The notes under the pieces were generated by a model. It made no database searches and was not told where the DNA came from. It was given only the letters and a program-made list of their open reading frames with translations. A DNA stretch of 64,000 bases, from contig OX104127.1 in NCBI GenBank assembly GCA_944470555.2, forward strand, positions 48,040,934 through 48,104,933. The letters run 5' to 3'. Source of the stretch: Heterobilharzia americana (lineage: Eukaryota > Platyhelminthes > Trematoda > Strigeidida > Schistosomatidae). Of this stretch, positions 35,480 through 47,419 are shown in pieces (position 1 is the first letter of the stretch; every line of letters begins with the position of its first letter). Both the position numbers and the translations under genes were made by a program.

Positions 35480-36420
35480 ACTTGGAATTGTTATGCAACT
35501 GCCCATGTTACCACACTGTACATCAAGTAAGGATGTATCAATGTGGAAGATAAAGAAATAAGGAAAAAAGTAATCACAAGTGGCACCAATTCATGAAAAG
35601 AGAACTAAAGGGGATTAGACAATAATGAAATACTCTATGATGATTAAGATGAAGATAATTTTTAGAAACATCTGCTCATTGAGATCGATTATGAGCCATA
35701 TTGCCTGGAGTCTCTAAATACCGATTTCGGTTATCGCACGGACCCCAACCGGTTAGTCTACAATCCCCCACACGGCTCAGACCTACAGTCAAAGACTGCA
35801 TAGATTGATTCTGTGTTTTAGTCTGGTCGTGTCTAACCTTTTTCTAACCTCAACCTACTCCAACTAGCAGTTTGCAGTGGGGCAGACGGTAACTAGGCTA
35901 GCGTGGTATATGTCCCAGGCATCTGGGGTCGATGAAGGTTCACGATCTCATCAACTGACTTTCCTTTTCTGCCCAAAACTCTAAGTCCAACGTCTACGTT
36001 GTTGACGTGGCGTATAAGCTACGAGGGCAATGGCGGCCGGACACCTGAAGACTTCTCATGTCCTCTACCCTCAATGGCCATGTTTTACAGACATATAGCA
36101 GAACAAGGCTAACTGAAGCGTCACATACTTGGCTCTAAAAGGTAGTTGGATATTATGACGGTGTTATGAATGTTGTCCGTTACCGCAAACTAAGCAGGCC
36201 TTTTGTTTCCCTGCCGACATTTCGTCGGCCACTGGCCCTGTCAGGTCTGATCTGACTCCTTGGGTAAGTTAAGTGGTCAACCACTTCATTCTTTATTGTT
36301 AAACAAGGCAAGAGCGATTACCAGTCCTGGAGCAACAATTTATATTTGGGCGTTAAGAAACGCGTTGTGAACTGCCACTGAAGGTATCCGTAGGCTCTGC
36401 ATTTTCAACCAACTTGATTA
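35480..36420 (-). mobile_element. RTE LINE 3' half, decayed
   Basis: On the minus strand the order is YxGS-type region (GTGGTTGACCACTTAACTTA), a CTGTCTGTAAAACATGGCCA-like LKVEDM block, the CATCGACCCCAGATGCCTGG-type HRLRWLG block, then CTAAAACACAGAATCAATCT (TKTWHQCM) and a 3' UTR with TGATGTACAGTGTGGTAAC. All match the full-length copy in order, with many changes. Confidence 0.75.
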
Positions 36421-36429
36421 TTGGATTTT

Positions 36430-38150
36430 GAGGTGAACTGACAGAAGTAGGAAATGTAAGCCATTGGATTCTAATCCATTGATGGTGAACGAAGTTACCT
36501 TAGAACACCAGTGATGACTTAAACATCTTTCGTATGTAGTATTCCAACGGTCGGCGGTATAGCGGACACGGTCAATCTGTGAAATTGCGTCCTAGAAGGA
36601 AGAAGAAATTAATGTCACCCGGATACTTCCCTTTGCTGCATTTTTTTATTTAGTCACTCTAATCGGCACTACTACTATATCTTAGCTTTCTACCAATATG
36701 ATTCTTTATTCACTATATCTTACAATGTTGCAGTAGCACTAAATAAATGACATTTCGCATTATTTCGTATTGAAAATGATATCGAAGTTACCACAACTTA
36801 AGATCGAGTTTTTAACAAGAGCAGAATTTTCATATTAAGTTGAATCTTTGGAGTTGTGCAACGTTTTGGTTCTTGGAACGAACCTACATAGAAGTAGTCT
36901 ATCCTTACCAACTTGTTTAACGAATCAATATCCGAATTGAGCACGGTCGTGATCCCATTCCTATGCTTTCGTCATATGTATCACAACATTATCTACTAGA
37001 CAATAGTTTGAGCACAATATACATCATATAAATGAGTAGGGTTGTGCTCATTGAGATGGCTAGTATTTATAGGTGATTCGTACTAAATAAATTATTCTCC
37101 TTTAACTGCTGATACTATTACAGCGGTAAGCTGTACGCAAATCCTTAAGGGGTCAAGAGAAAGCTCTTCATTTGAACTGTAAAATAATGTTACTAAGAAC
37201 GTTCTAAGTAGAATAACTCAAAATACTACGATTGGTCATGTTTATCTGAGATTCGTAGTGGTAGAACTAGGGAATTCTGCTGTCCTTGAGCGACTTCGAG
37301 ATGACGAGTTAGAAACGAAACGGTTAGTCGGTGATATCTTGATAAGCAGCTTATTCATATTACAAGTAGAAAAAAATATAGAATCTGCTTGATTTTCAAG
37401 TTTCCAGAGGTAACAAGTGAGTGTTAAGGGCATAAAGACTTGTCTGGGTTTACGAACCGAAGTTTAAAACTACCCCATTAAGAGTTAGGTATGAAATCTT
37501 TATTTTTTGGCTTTCAAGTTATACGAGTATAAAATTAACTAGTAAAACAGTATCAGTGTTGAAAAGACGACCTACTGGCTAAATAATTTCTGTCCTATGG
37601 ATACACAGGGAATGCTGTCGTCTACCTATCCAAATTTTGCCATTCAATGGTTAGGACTAGGGTCTGTATGTGTTATTATGTGACATATATTAGTACTAAA
37701 TCGTAACCTAATGTGAGCTGCCAATTAAGGTTTTCTCGATTTCGAGACAGCACAAAGATTTGAATGAATACACAGGTTTGGTAAATACCGTATATTGGTC
37801 ATCTGTCATTTCTCGAGATAGTACAAACTTTCTACTGGCTCTAAAATATGACAAAGCGTTTAGAGTCACTTGGCAAGTCGCTTAACGACGGTAGAACTCT
37901 TCAGTTTCCCTTCCTCTCGTTCGGTATAACAGACATGTAAGCAATTCCATTTCACTGGTTAGTTCAGTGCTCTCATCGACATTTTCCAGTGTTACTTCGT
38001 TATATGGCTACTTCGAATATGAACTCTGTTTTTAAATAAGTGCATGATGACGTGCTCAGGAAGTAAACATCGCAAAAAGATTCATAGACTTATAAAACGT
38101 AATTGTTTCCTTAAATTTCATGATAATAACAATAAGATCACAAAAATGAA
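36430..38150. other. Unassigned intergenic stretch
   Basis: Lies between the convergent genes. No feature recognised. Confidence 0.4.
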
Positions 38151-38154
38151 TGCA

Positions 38155-38335
38155 AGTGAAGAGCCACATCTATTGTGTGAAAGCTTACAATACCATCTGG
38201 TTATCCAAACTTCAATGAGTAGTGGGATTGGAACGGATGACCTACTGGTTGAAGACAGAATTCTTAGACCCAGGAATAATAATTTCCAACATCGAACCAG
38301 GACGAAATGTGCTGAAAATCATACGACTTGTTCTG
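38155..38335 (-). repeat. SINE fragments (family A and hammerhead-like block)
   Basis: AGAGCCACATCTATTGTGTG, ATACCATCTGGTTATCCAA and CGGATGACCTACTGGTTGAA fit family A in reverse. The overlapping AACCAGGACGAAATGTGCTG resembles the GGACGAAAC block of the hammerhead-like SINE in the forward direction. Confidence 0.45.
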
Positions 38336-38699
38336 CATGAGTAAATAGATCTAGGAAACTTCATGAAGAGATAATGACTCAGAAATGAAAATCCATATTC
38401 ATCATATAATGAGTGAATAGAATAGGAATACTCAGTCCATAACAGGCGTTTTTGATAAACGCAGAGGTCTAAATAAAGAAGCAGTGTCATCGTATCAATA
38501 ATGCTGTCATTGAATACTACAGCGCGTAGAAAATGAACACTGAATTAGGCTCTTCCATTATTTCCAAGTGCCAGTGTATTGAAAATTCTTTATAAACATC
38601 ACGCTTGAGCATCACATAAACTGTCTCCATCATTTGTTGATTAATCTTTATCTTGAATAGTATTCAGTGAACGGTTTTCGGATAATAGAGAATATTTGT

Positions 38700-39400
38700 A
38701 GCTCAGGAGGATTATTTTGGCGATTGTGTTCTCTGAGCTAGATAGTTGCCAGATTGTCTTGCCTTACACGAAGAACACCAAGATCACGGCTAGATTATTG
38801 AAGCCTTTTGGAATCCCCGTAACTTACAAGCCCCCGAAATCTCCTCAGTCTCTGTTACACAGGTAAAAAGATGCAATAGCGAAGGGAAAAAAAACGTTAT
38901 CTACAAAGTAAACTGCAAAAAACACTAAATCGGACAGAATGATCGCCCTCTTTGTATCCACCTACATGAACATTAATTAGCAGTGAAGCCCTATGACATA
39001 TCTTTGCTCATATCATTGCACATGGACAACTGTGGACATGGACTTGACTAGGAAAATGTGGAAATTCTGGAGGGGAAATACAGAGAATTTTTAGAAGCTT
39101 AGCATTTGGATCAGTCAGCGATCAATAGGCATAGTGACACTAACGCAATTTATCAACCAGTAAGGAACAATGAGGTCAAAGTTTGCATCAGTAGAACAAC
39201 CATTTGAAATAATTATGGAGACGATGACAAGATTTTAGCAGGGATAACCAACTACACACAAGACCACTAGGGCAAGGTACTAAGCCACTTGTGGAAAAAA
39301 AAACCATAGCAAACTTCTTCCTGGAGTTTGTGCTGGTGATGTCTAGAATTGCAATGGAAGCTTCACTATTAAACACAAAATCATCAAAAAAGTGAAAGGT
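38700..39400 (+). mobile_element. Penelope-like element remnant
   Basis: Translation near 38755 gives LPYTKNTKITARLLKPFGIP followed by VTYKPPKSPQSLLHR, the segment that usually precedes the GIY-YIG nuclease in Penelope-like elements. Later blocks include a GQxxRPLxxxxHEH-like piece (38935-38970), MDNCGHGLD and DQSAINRHSDTNAIYQPVR (39100-39160), all expected of that nuclease region. Several stops and shifts. The second half aligns with 19090-19390. Confidence 0.6.
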
Positions 39401-39714
39401 TTCTCAATCATAACGTTAGATCAAACTTTAAGATGTCTGAATCTATCACCCGTACAGGTTTATAGTAAATGCCTACTGCCTGATAAAATTCGCTTTGTGG
39501 TCTACCCCCATCAGTTAAGTCTACCTTATAGTAATCATCCTTGTCACAAGTTTCCTAACAGACAAGTCTCTAGTTGAATTTTGTTACTAAAGCATCTGTA
39601 CCATGCAGCGATCGATGTAATTTTCCCCCTGTTCCAGTATATCACAAGCCGTAATACTTTCAGTGGTTAGGTATTTTTGACATAACAGCAGCTAATGTAC
39701 ATATTAGTTCATCG

Positions 39715-39870
39715 ATGCTTCGTTCAGTGGCAACATCACTGACTGCGACAACGGGTGACGCGGTTTCGAATCTCAGATAAGAGATAGGTTCCTCCGAGTT
39801 ACTGACGAAAGGCAACAAACACAAAACCTAGGTCCACAAATTCCTGCCGATAACCTTCAACCGACTTATC
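39715..39870. repeat. Dispersed repeat family B
   Basis: Contains CGTTCAGTGGCAACATCACT, GACGCGGTTTCGAATCTCAG (B-box-like) and AACCTAGGTCCACAAATTCC, as in the other family B units. It ends about 100 bp from the RARS stop codon. Confidence 0.45.
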
Positions 39871-39962
39871 TTTTGAGTATTTTCTAGCATAATCGCTTCA
39901 TTTCAAAAGGCAGAGTTATCCCTCTTGATATATACATTATAGTTGTTACACTATACAGAATT

Positions 39963-40069
39963 TTACATTTTTTCAACTGTTTCAATCGCAAGTATATCGA
40001 ATCCACATTTCATAACACGGGCAGTAGCTTCACATAACAGAATACGTTCTTCGTTGATTTTCACATCAC
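39963..40069 (-). CDS. RARS1: Arginyl-tRNA synthetase terminal exon
   Basis: The last exon starts after TATTGTAG and supplies GT to complete a Gly codon begun in the previous exon. It then reads DVKINEERILLCEATARVMK and CGFDILAIETVEKM before TAA at 39965-39963. This matches the family C-terminus LCEATAxVMxxGFDILGIxxVxxM, so the protein ends at the usual point. Confidence 0.95.
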
Positions 40070-40074
40070 CTACA

Positions 40075-40850
40075 ATACATGAATACAAATGTAGGTTAAT
40101 GTTCTTTATATAAAGTTAAAATTAAAAACACAAATCCAACTTTGAAGAAATAACGAACACTTTCAACTTGCTTCACTGTATGAATCGATACACATTGACA
40201 GACAGACAGAAAAAATCAACGTAGAAGCTGGAATACGATGTGCATCAGTTCAAGCTGACGCACTTCATAGCGGCAAGCAAAGAACAAGCGAATAGAAAAA
40301 GACTGGTACTAAGGTAGATAAAGGTGTATAGAAAGAGAAGGAATTTAAAAATGAAGGTTTTTTAAAACATTCAAGCCTTTGAAAACGTCAAAGAATAAAT
40401 ATATCTGAGTCATTGTGACCAATTTTCTATCATTTAACCAAGAGTCCTCAATCGCATACAACACATCGACTAGCATATGACGTTAGAAATAACGAGGTTG
40501 AATATATTTTGAATACTCTTTCACGCTTTAATTGAAGCGGCTTTGTGTAGCTTTTTATAACAGCTATTGTTAGGCTTTTAATCCGATAGCATAAAAAATC
40601 ATAAATAAGATAAAATAAACAACTCAATTACAGTTCTTATCAACGTAGAAATTGATGTTGCTACATAACGTTTCATACTATTACATCCGACTTCAACTTC
40701 AAAGGCAATAAAACGAAGAATAAAGAAATAAAACAATCGAAAGCCACAAAATGAAAAAAGTAGAGGAGCAAAGTATAGCATGAAATATACAACAGTCAGG
40801 ATGGAAATAAGATATGAATGCATTTGAAAATTATCTGCAGTCTCGAAACA
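40075..40850. other. RARS last intron, unassigned part
   Basis: No feature recognised. Confidence 0.4.
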
Positions 40851-40859
40851 ACGGTTTCG

Positions 40860-41660
40860 ATTATCAGAACAGAGACTGGTGCTGTTTTCCTCCTGCAGGA
40901 TAATGACAGCAGGATTCAACTCAAAAGGAAGGACAGTCATACAATGCTAAGCTATGCATCTACAAATAACGCAAATCAAGAGAAGAAGGAGGAACTCTAC
41001 AGATAACTGCAATCAGCACTGGACAAGACCCCACCCCAGATGGCGACATCAAAATTCTAATGGGTGGGGTGACACGAATGCCAAACTGGGAGCAGACAAC
41101 ACAGGAAGAGAACTCATCATGGCTCGAGAAGCGCTCGGTGAAATGAATGAGAACGGAGAACTGCTTGCAGAATTCCGCACACTCAACCATTCGGTGATTG
41201 GAGGCACTGTGTTCAAGCACAAGGATATCCACAAGGCGAAATGGATTTCACCAGATGGACACACTACACTAAGTATCAGACCGACTTCATGTTAATCTGA
41301 AAAAAGTGAAGACAGCCTACTGGACACAAGATCAGATCAAGAAGGGGAGCAGATGTAGGTTCACACCACTCACTATCTAGTGCAAGGAACCTGCCTTCCG
41401 AATCAAGTTGAAAGCCTTCAAGGAAGTTGGCGATAGACCACAGTTGTAGTTCAACGCCCAGAACAGAAACTGAAGGACAAAACTACAAGGCACATCTTCA
41501 CGTCAGCCATCACGACAAGATGGGAGAAATTGAGCAACATCCCTGAAGGAACCTGTGTGGATGAACACTGGAACTCTTTGAAAGAGATGTGGAAGGAAAC
41601 TTGCATAACCGTGGTCATGGTGACCGAGCGGTATTACAAACCGATACACAACAAATGTGC
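40860..41660 (+). mobile_element. Second RTE-type LINE family, endonuclease fragment
   Basis: LSYASTNNANQEKKEELY, a decayed GDxNAKLGADNTGRE (41070-41105), GEMNENGELLAEFRTLNHSV and IGGTVFKHKDIHKAKWISPD are the endonuclease blocks of the RTE family often annotated as craniofacial-development-protein-2-like. It differs from the other LINEs here (DFNAQVG type). The HTxxxIDHV segment is reduced by a deletion near 41265, and later pieces are shifted. It is antisense to RARS. Confidence 0.75.
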
Positions 41661-41804
41661 CTCACAGTCAAGTGGATTAACCCGCATTGAGTTGCATTGA
41701 AAATTAAAGCAAAACAATAAAATAACATTAAATTAGAATTCCCTTGATCACCAACTTTTGAAAAGAGGACAAGATAGAGTTATCAAATACATATCAGTCA
41801 ATAC

Positions 41805-42115
41805 CAACATGCAACCTAAGATTGCTGCGTAACAGTTTTAGATAACCAACCACATATCAGCACATCAAGTGAGAACGCGCCCCACGATGGAACACAGAAT
41901 AATAAAGAAGTCGTAAAATGAGAAAGTAGTAAGTTTAATATGAAAATTAGGATGCGTGGGTACACAAATTTTTTGACAAAGATTTCGATCCTAAGACATA
42001 CTATTTACAGTCTCAAGCCACCAGTTTCGTTGCCAGGTGAACCGTAATCTGGATGTCTACATTTCACGATACGACACAAACCGACGGTCAAAAACTTCAT
42101 GGATTGATTCGGTGT
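41805..42115 (-). mobile_element. RTE LINE 3' fragment
   Basis: Aligns with the 3' UTR and extreme C-terminus of the full-length minus-strand LINE (58520-58880): ATTGCTGCGTAACAG, CATATCAGCACATCAAGTGA and CCGACGGTCAAAAACTTCAT. It runs without a break into the duplicated unit at 42094. Confidence 0.65.
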
Positions 42116-43236
42116 TTTAGTGTAACTTCCTCCTACTTTGTCCTCATGTTTACACTCACTTCAATATGAAATTGAACAAAAGTCTGACATACACGGCTTC
42201 CCTACCAATTACGTGATATGTCAATGAGCATTTTCATTACACACTAATCGCTTAGAATGCATCACACCTTCCATTTACACGCTTAATTGTCCGGTTTGAC
42301 ACAAAAACGAATCTGGTAAAAGCTAAGGCTATAACGAAATAGAGGAACGTGTTTTGAGTGAATTTACTTCTTATACCGTAGTTAATAAGTACGACAAGTA
42401 TGCAGCCCCACCCCGCCCCCCAATTTAATGACAGGAAGTGAATTGGTGGAATGTGTCGACCACCTTACTTAGACAGTCGATGACAAAATCTCAGCTCGGA
42501 TACAGAAGGCCTGTTTCGCAGTTGCTAACTTGCGTCGTCTGTGGCACCGGCCACCGAGATATCCGACTATCTATTAAAGGACGAGTATACTACGCTGCAG
42601 TTCGTCCAATCCTGTTATACGGCTGTCAGACATGGTCGTTATAAGTAGAAGACATGAATCGATTACAGGGTGTTGATCACAGATGCCTTCGTAGCAGTGT
42701 TTACGGCTGGTGGAATCATCGTGTCAGAAATGTTGAGGTCAGGCGCTGAGTAATAGGCAAGACTGACAAGTCGATTAATGAGGTTGTGGACCTTAGTCGA
42801 CTGAGATGGCTTGCACATGCCGAGTCACCGCGTACCTCAACGTACCAAGCTGGAGGAAGTTCGATTGAGTTGGAAGAGGATTCTTGGTGACAAAACAAGA
42901 CAAGACGTGACACCAGTCGATGAAGTCACTTACTGTTGGCCTAAGCCGTGTCGGGAGATGTCGACTGTCTGGTTAGGGTCCTTGAGATGAAAGGAATTGT
43001 TAGTTGAGAACTCTTGGTGAAATGGTTGAAAATCGGTCGCAATGGCGCAGATTTATTCACTATTTGACATCATCTAAAGCTTGAATATTCACATTAACCG
43101 TTATCTTCAGACTGTTTATTCTCTCATACCCCTTTGTGTATTTTGATGTCACTTTTTCTATTCACCTGTTCTTTGTGTACAACTGTGAAGTGTGGCAACT
43201 TGAGCCGATGCAGCACTTGTGTGCGAGGTTCTACGT
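42094..43236 (+). repeat. 1143-bp direct duplication, copy 2
   Basis: No difference seen from 32515-33657. Upstream flank is the minus-strand LINE fragment; downstream, LINE 3' UTR similarity continues but diverges at once (ACGTTGGTTTTGTCAGAC versus ACGTCGATTTTATCAGTC). LINE C-terminal coding is at 42430-43070. Confidence 0.9.
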
Positions 43237-43264
43237 TGGTTTTGTCAGACAATCAGTTTCACGA

Positions 43265-43880
43265 GAAGTGTGTTAATAAGGTTTTAAGAACAGAATAACG
43301 CACAATTGGAATTCTGAGTAGTGATTTACGTACCTAATTCTGATTTAGCCAGACATGAGTTTATGTGACGTCTATTTTTTAAACACCCACAGGTTCGAAC
43401 ATTAGATTTTGTGAAAAAGGATTAACGGTACATACAACTCAATGTCTGAGAAATAAGAACTGGTATTTAATTATCATCATTAAGCTATAAACTTATCTGT
43501 GATTAGCTGACTAGCAACATCCCAGAATATGTGAAGTTCCCAATTACGTGTCAAACGTTGTTACTGTTCACTGTCTTTTGTTTTTTTCCTTCTAATACAT
43601 TACAAGATCAGTTAGTAAAGGCTGTCGTATTAAGAATTTCTTCGGATCATTTTGCATAAATAAGTTCAATAAACTAGTGGAATGTATGTGAGTAAGCTTC
43701 ATTGATATACTAAGGAGATACAATTTAAATATAGAGTTTTTCCGAAATATATGACAGCAAAAATATATGTGACAGATTTAGCTTGGCCATAATGATAACC
43801 ATGCAATGTCTCTTCGATGCCTGAGATAGGTGAAAAAGATACAGTTATCAGCAGTACTACGGAAAAACAGCACAACTGTC
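43265..43880. other. Unassigned intronic stretch
   Basis: No feature recognised. Confidence 0.4.
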
Positions 43881-43884
43881 AGGT

Positions 43885-44015
43885 TTATGAATTCGACTTT
43901 CAACCAGTGGGTCACGAGTTCGAAAACGGCTTAACCTATACAGGTTTGCGCAGCCAGGTAGTATCATTAGCCCTCATACATTAGGCGTGGCTCATCGCCT
44001 ACTCCAAGAATGTGT
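43885..44015 (+). mobile_element. tRNA-derived SINE (family A), lacking its head
   Basis: Reads GACTTTCAACCAGTGGGTCA, CGAGTTCGAAAACGG (B box), GCGCAGCCAGGTAGTATCAT, TAGCCCTCATACATTAGGCG and TGGCTCATCGCCTACTCC. The A box region is missing. Confidence 0.7.
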
Positions 44016-44291
44016 AGAGTTGTTGTGAGGGTTTCGATTCGACAGTTATCTAAGCAGTAAAATACAACAATACTTGTAATTAAATAGATGTGTATGAGTT
44101 TGTATATTATCCTGTTACGCAAACTGCGATTAATTACGATTTGCATTCCACTAATCAAGGCTCAGGAGTTGAATGTCTAGACAAGTGAAAATCAATGACC
44201 TACTTAATAACATGACACCGAAACTGTACTATTTTGATTAGAAGAATACCAGAATGACTTATCCAGAAAATGATGACTGACAAACACTCAC

Positions 44292-44538
44292 CTGTATCTT
44301 GATTACGTTCAATACAATAGCAAGAATCATAGAAGCTTGTAAAAGTACAACTCAAATCGTAAAGATAATCACATAAACTATGCAACAGAAAGTCATTTTG
44401 AATTTTCAAAGAATGTCCGGTAATCGACATAAAGCCTTAGCCAATGTGAACTCCATAGGATGATCAAATGTAAGCGTTACTGTCTGTGAGATTTGATTAA
44501 TAGTCTTTTCAGAGTAGCCAGCATTTCTAATTATTGAT
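44292..44538 (-). CDS. RARS1: Arginyl-tRNA synthetase exon with a one-base frame break
   Basis: The first part reads SIIRNAGYSEKTINQ, then HPMEFTLAKALCRLPDIL; the second part, in another frame, reads KIQNDFLLHSLCDYLYDL and FYDSCYCIERNQDT. Both match the DALR anticodon-binding domain of arginyl-tRNA synthetase. Between PDIL (ending at 44409) and KIQ (starting at 44406) there are two bases where three are expected, so the frame breaks and a TGA is read. Exon length (247) plus one base is what the flanking phases require. The acceptor is TTTCCAG and the donor GTGAGT. A sequencing or assembly error next to short T and A runs is the simplest explanation. Confidence 0.9.
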
Positions 44539-44549
44539 CTGGAAAGAAA

Positions 44550-46040
44550 AAGTAAAAATGCATAAAATGTTAGCTTTCACGCTTATATAAACTACACCAA
44601 TTATATAAGAGAGCATTTCGTAAAATAAGATTCCTATGAGGGACCATACACACACATACACACACACACACCTCTTCTATTCTACTTAACACCCGACTTT
44701 TGCTTTTCGAATGCTACTCATTTCACTCTTTAAGCGTCAAGATCCGAACGGTTGTTAATCACTAACCATTGACCTGCAGGTCCAAACCCTGCTCCTCTTA
44801 CCCGGGTTTATAAAGTCATACGGCATAATCAGGCCTCGTTAAATAAGCATGCTAATCATCTAGTGCAAGAATCCGATTACATTCAGTGAGTTACGTGTTT
44901 TGGGGTACTTCCCCGGTTAATATGGATTTGTTAATTTTCACAATTACGTAATTCGCGGTGTGAACCTTTTATTTCGAGTAAACTGTGCTCTTTTTATCCA
45001 CTTATTGACAAATATCAAGGATATTTACCTAATCACCTTATTCAGTTTTTCAGTTTCCATCAATAACTTCTCGTCAACTTGATAAAGCTATGTGAAATTT
45101 CGCACTATGCATACACTTTTCTATAATGTTTAGATTGTAAGCAGTGAAATGAAAATAAGCATATAGGTAACTTTCTCTTGCTTCGTCCCATGAGAAACTT
45201 TGATAACAGTAGAGTGGGTGTTCTTCAGAGAGGATAAGGGTGTAAGTAACACCTACTGTCTAAGGATGAATAACAAAATGGAATGTATCCCATTCATTGA
45301 ATTTCAAATGCGTGAATATAATTAGGCTACACCCTTACTCAGCATATTGCATAACATTATTCTCACTTCCAGAGAAAACAAACAAAAACCGAAATCCAAC
45401 CTTTTGTGATTTGCTGAAGCAGTTGTAACTAAAAGACTCGAACGTAATCCATGTACTCAGAAAGTAGTTTTAATTTTCTTAGTAAATACTAAATTTCATA
45501 GTTTCATAAACTTTTGTCTTTTTCATTTTATCTTTCGATCTGTTTTAAAACCTACTCCCACTTTCTGAGTTGCATTCATCTTATTATTCAATATAATGAA
45601 AATGTGTTAACCTTTTATTACGCTTACTTAGCTATGATGTCATTTTTACTAATTCTAGAATAACATTGTGTGGAACCCGCTCCCATCCTCTTTGCCATCT
45701 TCTCTAGAATGTTCACTTTATCATTGTGTAAATAGTTAACCTTTGAGTAGTGTCCTAACAACTTAATCGATTTCAGTTAATCCAAATCTTTGTTACCTTT
45801 CATCGCAATCGAAATATTCTTGTCGATTTATAGAAAGTATGTTGTATAACACGTTTCTTATCATAAACATTATATTCTATAGGTTTTAAAGCAGCTGAAG
45901 AGAACCCACCAAATATACATGCCTAGTAGTTTTGTTACTATTGTTCTCTTTTTGATTCACTCAAATTTGTGACAGGCAAGAACTGTATGAAAACAAAGTG
46001 AGTCAGATAAGTATAGTTTAATAATAAATACCCTGTGATT
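44550..46040. other. RARS intron, largely unassigned
   Basis: Apart from the AC microsatellite, no feature is supported; 44735-44860 has a weak SINE-like look (CAGGTCCAAACCCTGC). Confidence 0.4.
44646..44671. repeat. (CA)n microsatellite, interrupted
   Basis: Short CA-rich tract seen directly. Confidence 0.9.
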
Positions 46041-46043
46041 TAC

Positions 46044-46102
46044 CTTATCCGAGTATAGGCATACAATAAGTAAACTGCAGTATTTCCTTTATCGTCTAAC
46101 AT
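46044..46102 (-). CDS. RARS1: Arginyl-tRNA synthetase small exon (59 bp)
   Basis: This 59-bp exon encodes [19 protein letters not shown] plus two bases of an Arg codon. It matches the family motif MLDxxGNTAxYLLYAxxRIR at the start of the DALR-type anticodon-binding domain. The acceptor is CTTTCAG and the donor GTAAAT. It starts in phase 0, and its two leftover bases join A at 44538. Confidence 0.94.
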
Positions 46103-46109
46103 CTGAAAG

Positions 46110-47015
46110 TAGGAAAGAACGTCAGAGAGAAAATCCAGAGGAAACAAATTAGCTACAAAGATCTTATACCATGAGCTGATTTAATTCAACATACCTATCC
46201 AACTGTATCTCACTATAGAAACAAACTGTGAACAAAAAGTTAAATGTTTGTTTCAAAGAGCCAATAAAAACTAGTAAAAAAAAAGGAGATTGAGTGGATG
46301 TCAATGCACTACTGTAAATGGTTATACAATATGTTTAACACAGTGAACTTAACAAGCTGGAACACTGCATCTTTAGACTGCTTACTTTCTCTCTATAGTA
46401 ATCAGACAAGTAAGCGTTCCATAGGCACTTGCTACATTCCCATTTAATTTTGCTGAAATATATGGGTACACATCCTTTCATACCGTTACCCTTTGGGAAA
46501 CACATCTTACGGTTGCAAATAACAAATAATATTCAAAACGTTATAGTCAACCAAATTACAGTACTTTTGAATTCCCCTTTTCGTAATTTTACACACCATC
46601 TATTGGTCAATGGCGGCCTGCTTGATCTTTGGGCTACCGGATTTTTAAAATGTTTTGAAGTAGTAGTTTTTCGAAGTAATAACAAATCGAAGGGAAAATA
46701 CCACATTAGATGGAAATGGACTCTTAAATGCAAGAAAATACATCATATTTCTTTTCTTCGGATACCCATCTCGAATAGTACATTCCTCTACTAGGTGAAT
46801 GAACCATCACCGCTAAACACCGTAGGCTAATCCAGCACAAACGAAAATAATTCAATTATTAGGTATGTAATTATTAAATGAATCAACATACTTCCCGCAT
46901 TTTCTCCTTAACAACTGGTCAGAAGATAACACGTTATTACATTTAAACAAATAAGGACTACATTCTGATTCTTTTCTTGCAGGTAGGCATATAACAAATG
47001 CACACATATACACAT
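46110..47015. other. RARS intron, unassigned part
   Basis: No feature recognised. The 121-codon + strand frame at 46429-46794 has no recognisable domain and is AT-rich, so I do not call it a gene. Confidence 0.4.
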
Positions 47016-47019
47016 GGGA

Positions 47020-47200
47020 GGAAGGAAATGCACTTAGCCACCTTGTGCAAATACGTGCAGTAGGCAATGAGCCACACCTATTGTATGAAGGCTAGTGATA
47101 CTACCTGGCTGCCCAAACTTCGGTAGGTGGGGTGGGGCCCGAACCCGTGACTTAGTGGTTGGTAGTCATCTCCCTAAACCATTGAGCCACAGATCCATAC
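47020..47200 (-). mobile_element. tRNA-derived SINE (family A)
   Basis: A clean reverse copy: ACGTGCAGTAGGCAATGAGC, GATACTACCTGGCTGCCCAA, ACTTCGGTAGGTGGGGTGGG, CCCGAACCCGTGACTTAGTG and CCCTAAACCATTGAGCCACA. Confidence 0.8.
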
Positions 47201-47419
47201 ATACACAACGGTTTTAATACACATGGTTAAATTAGATTATTGTCAGCTTGAAAACATATTTTAAGGAGGTATTCAAAAACTATGAAACATTGCAGCTCCA
47301 ATCTAGTTATATGGTTTACTTTACCGTAAATAACTGTCGGATATTATCTATTTGAAATCATGGTTTAAACAATAAACCTGATTACTACGACATTGTAGAA
47401 CATTTGAAATCGAATAGAA

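Noticed and set aside
46429..46794. 121-codon + strand frame in a RARS intron
   Set aside because: No domain, no splice signals supporting it and AT-driven composition.
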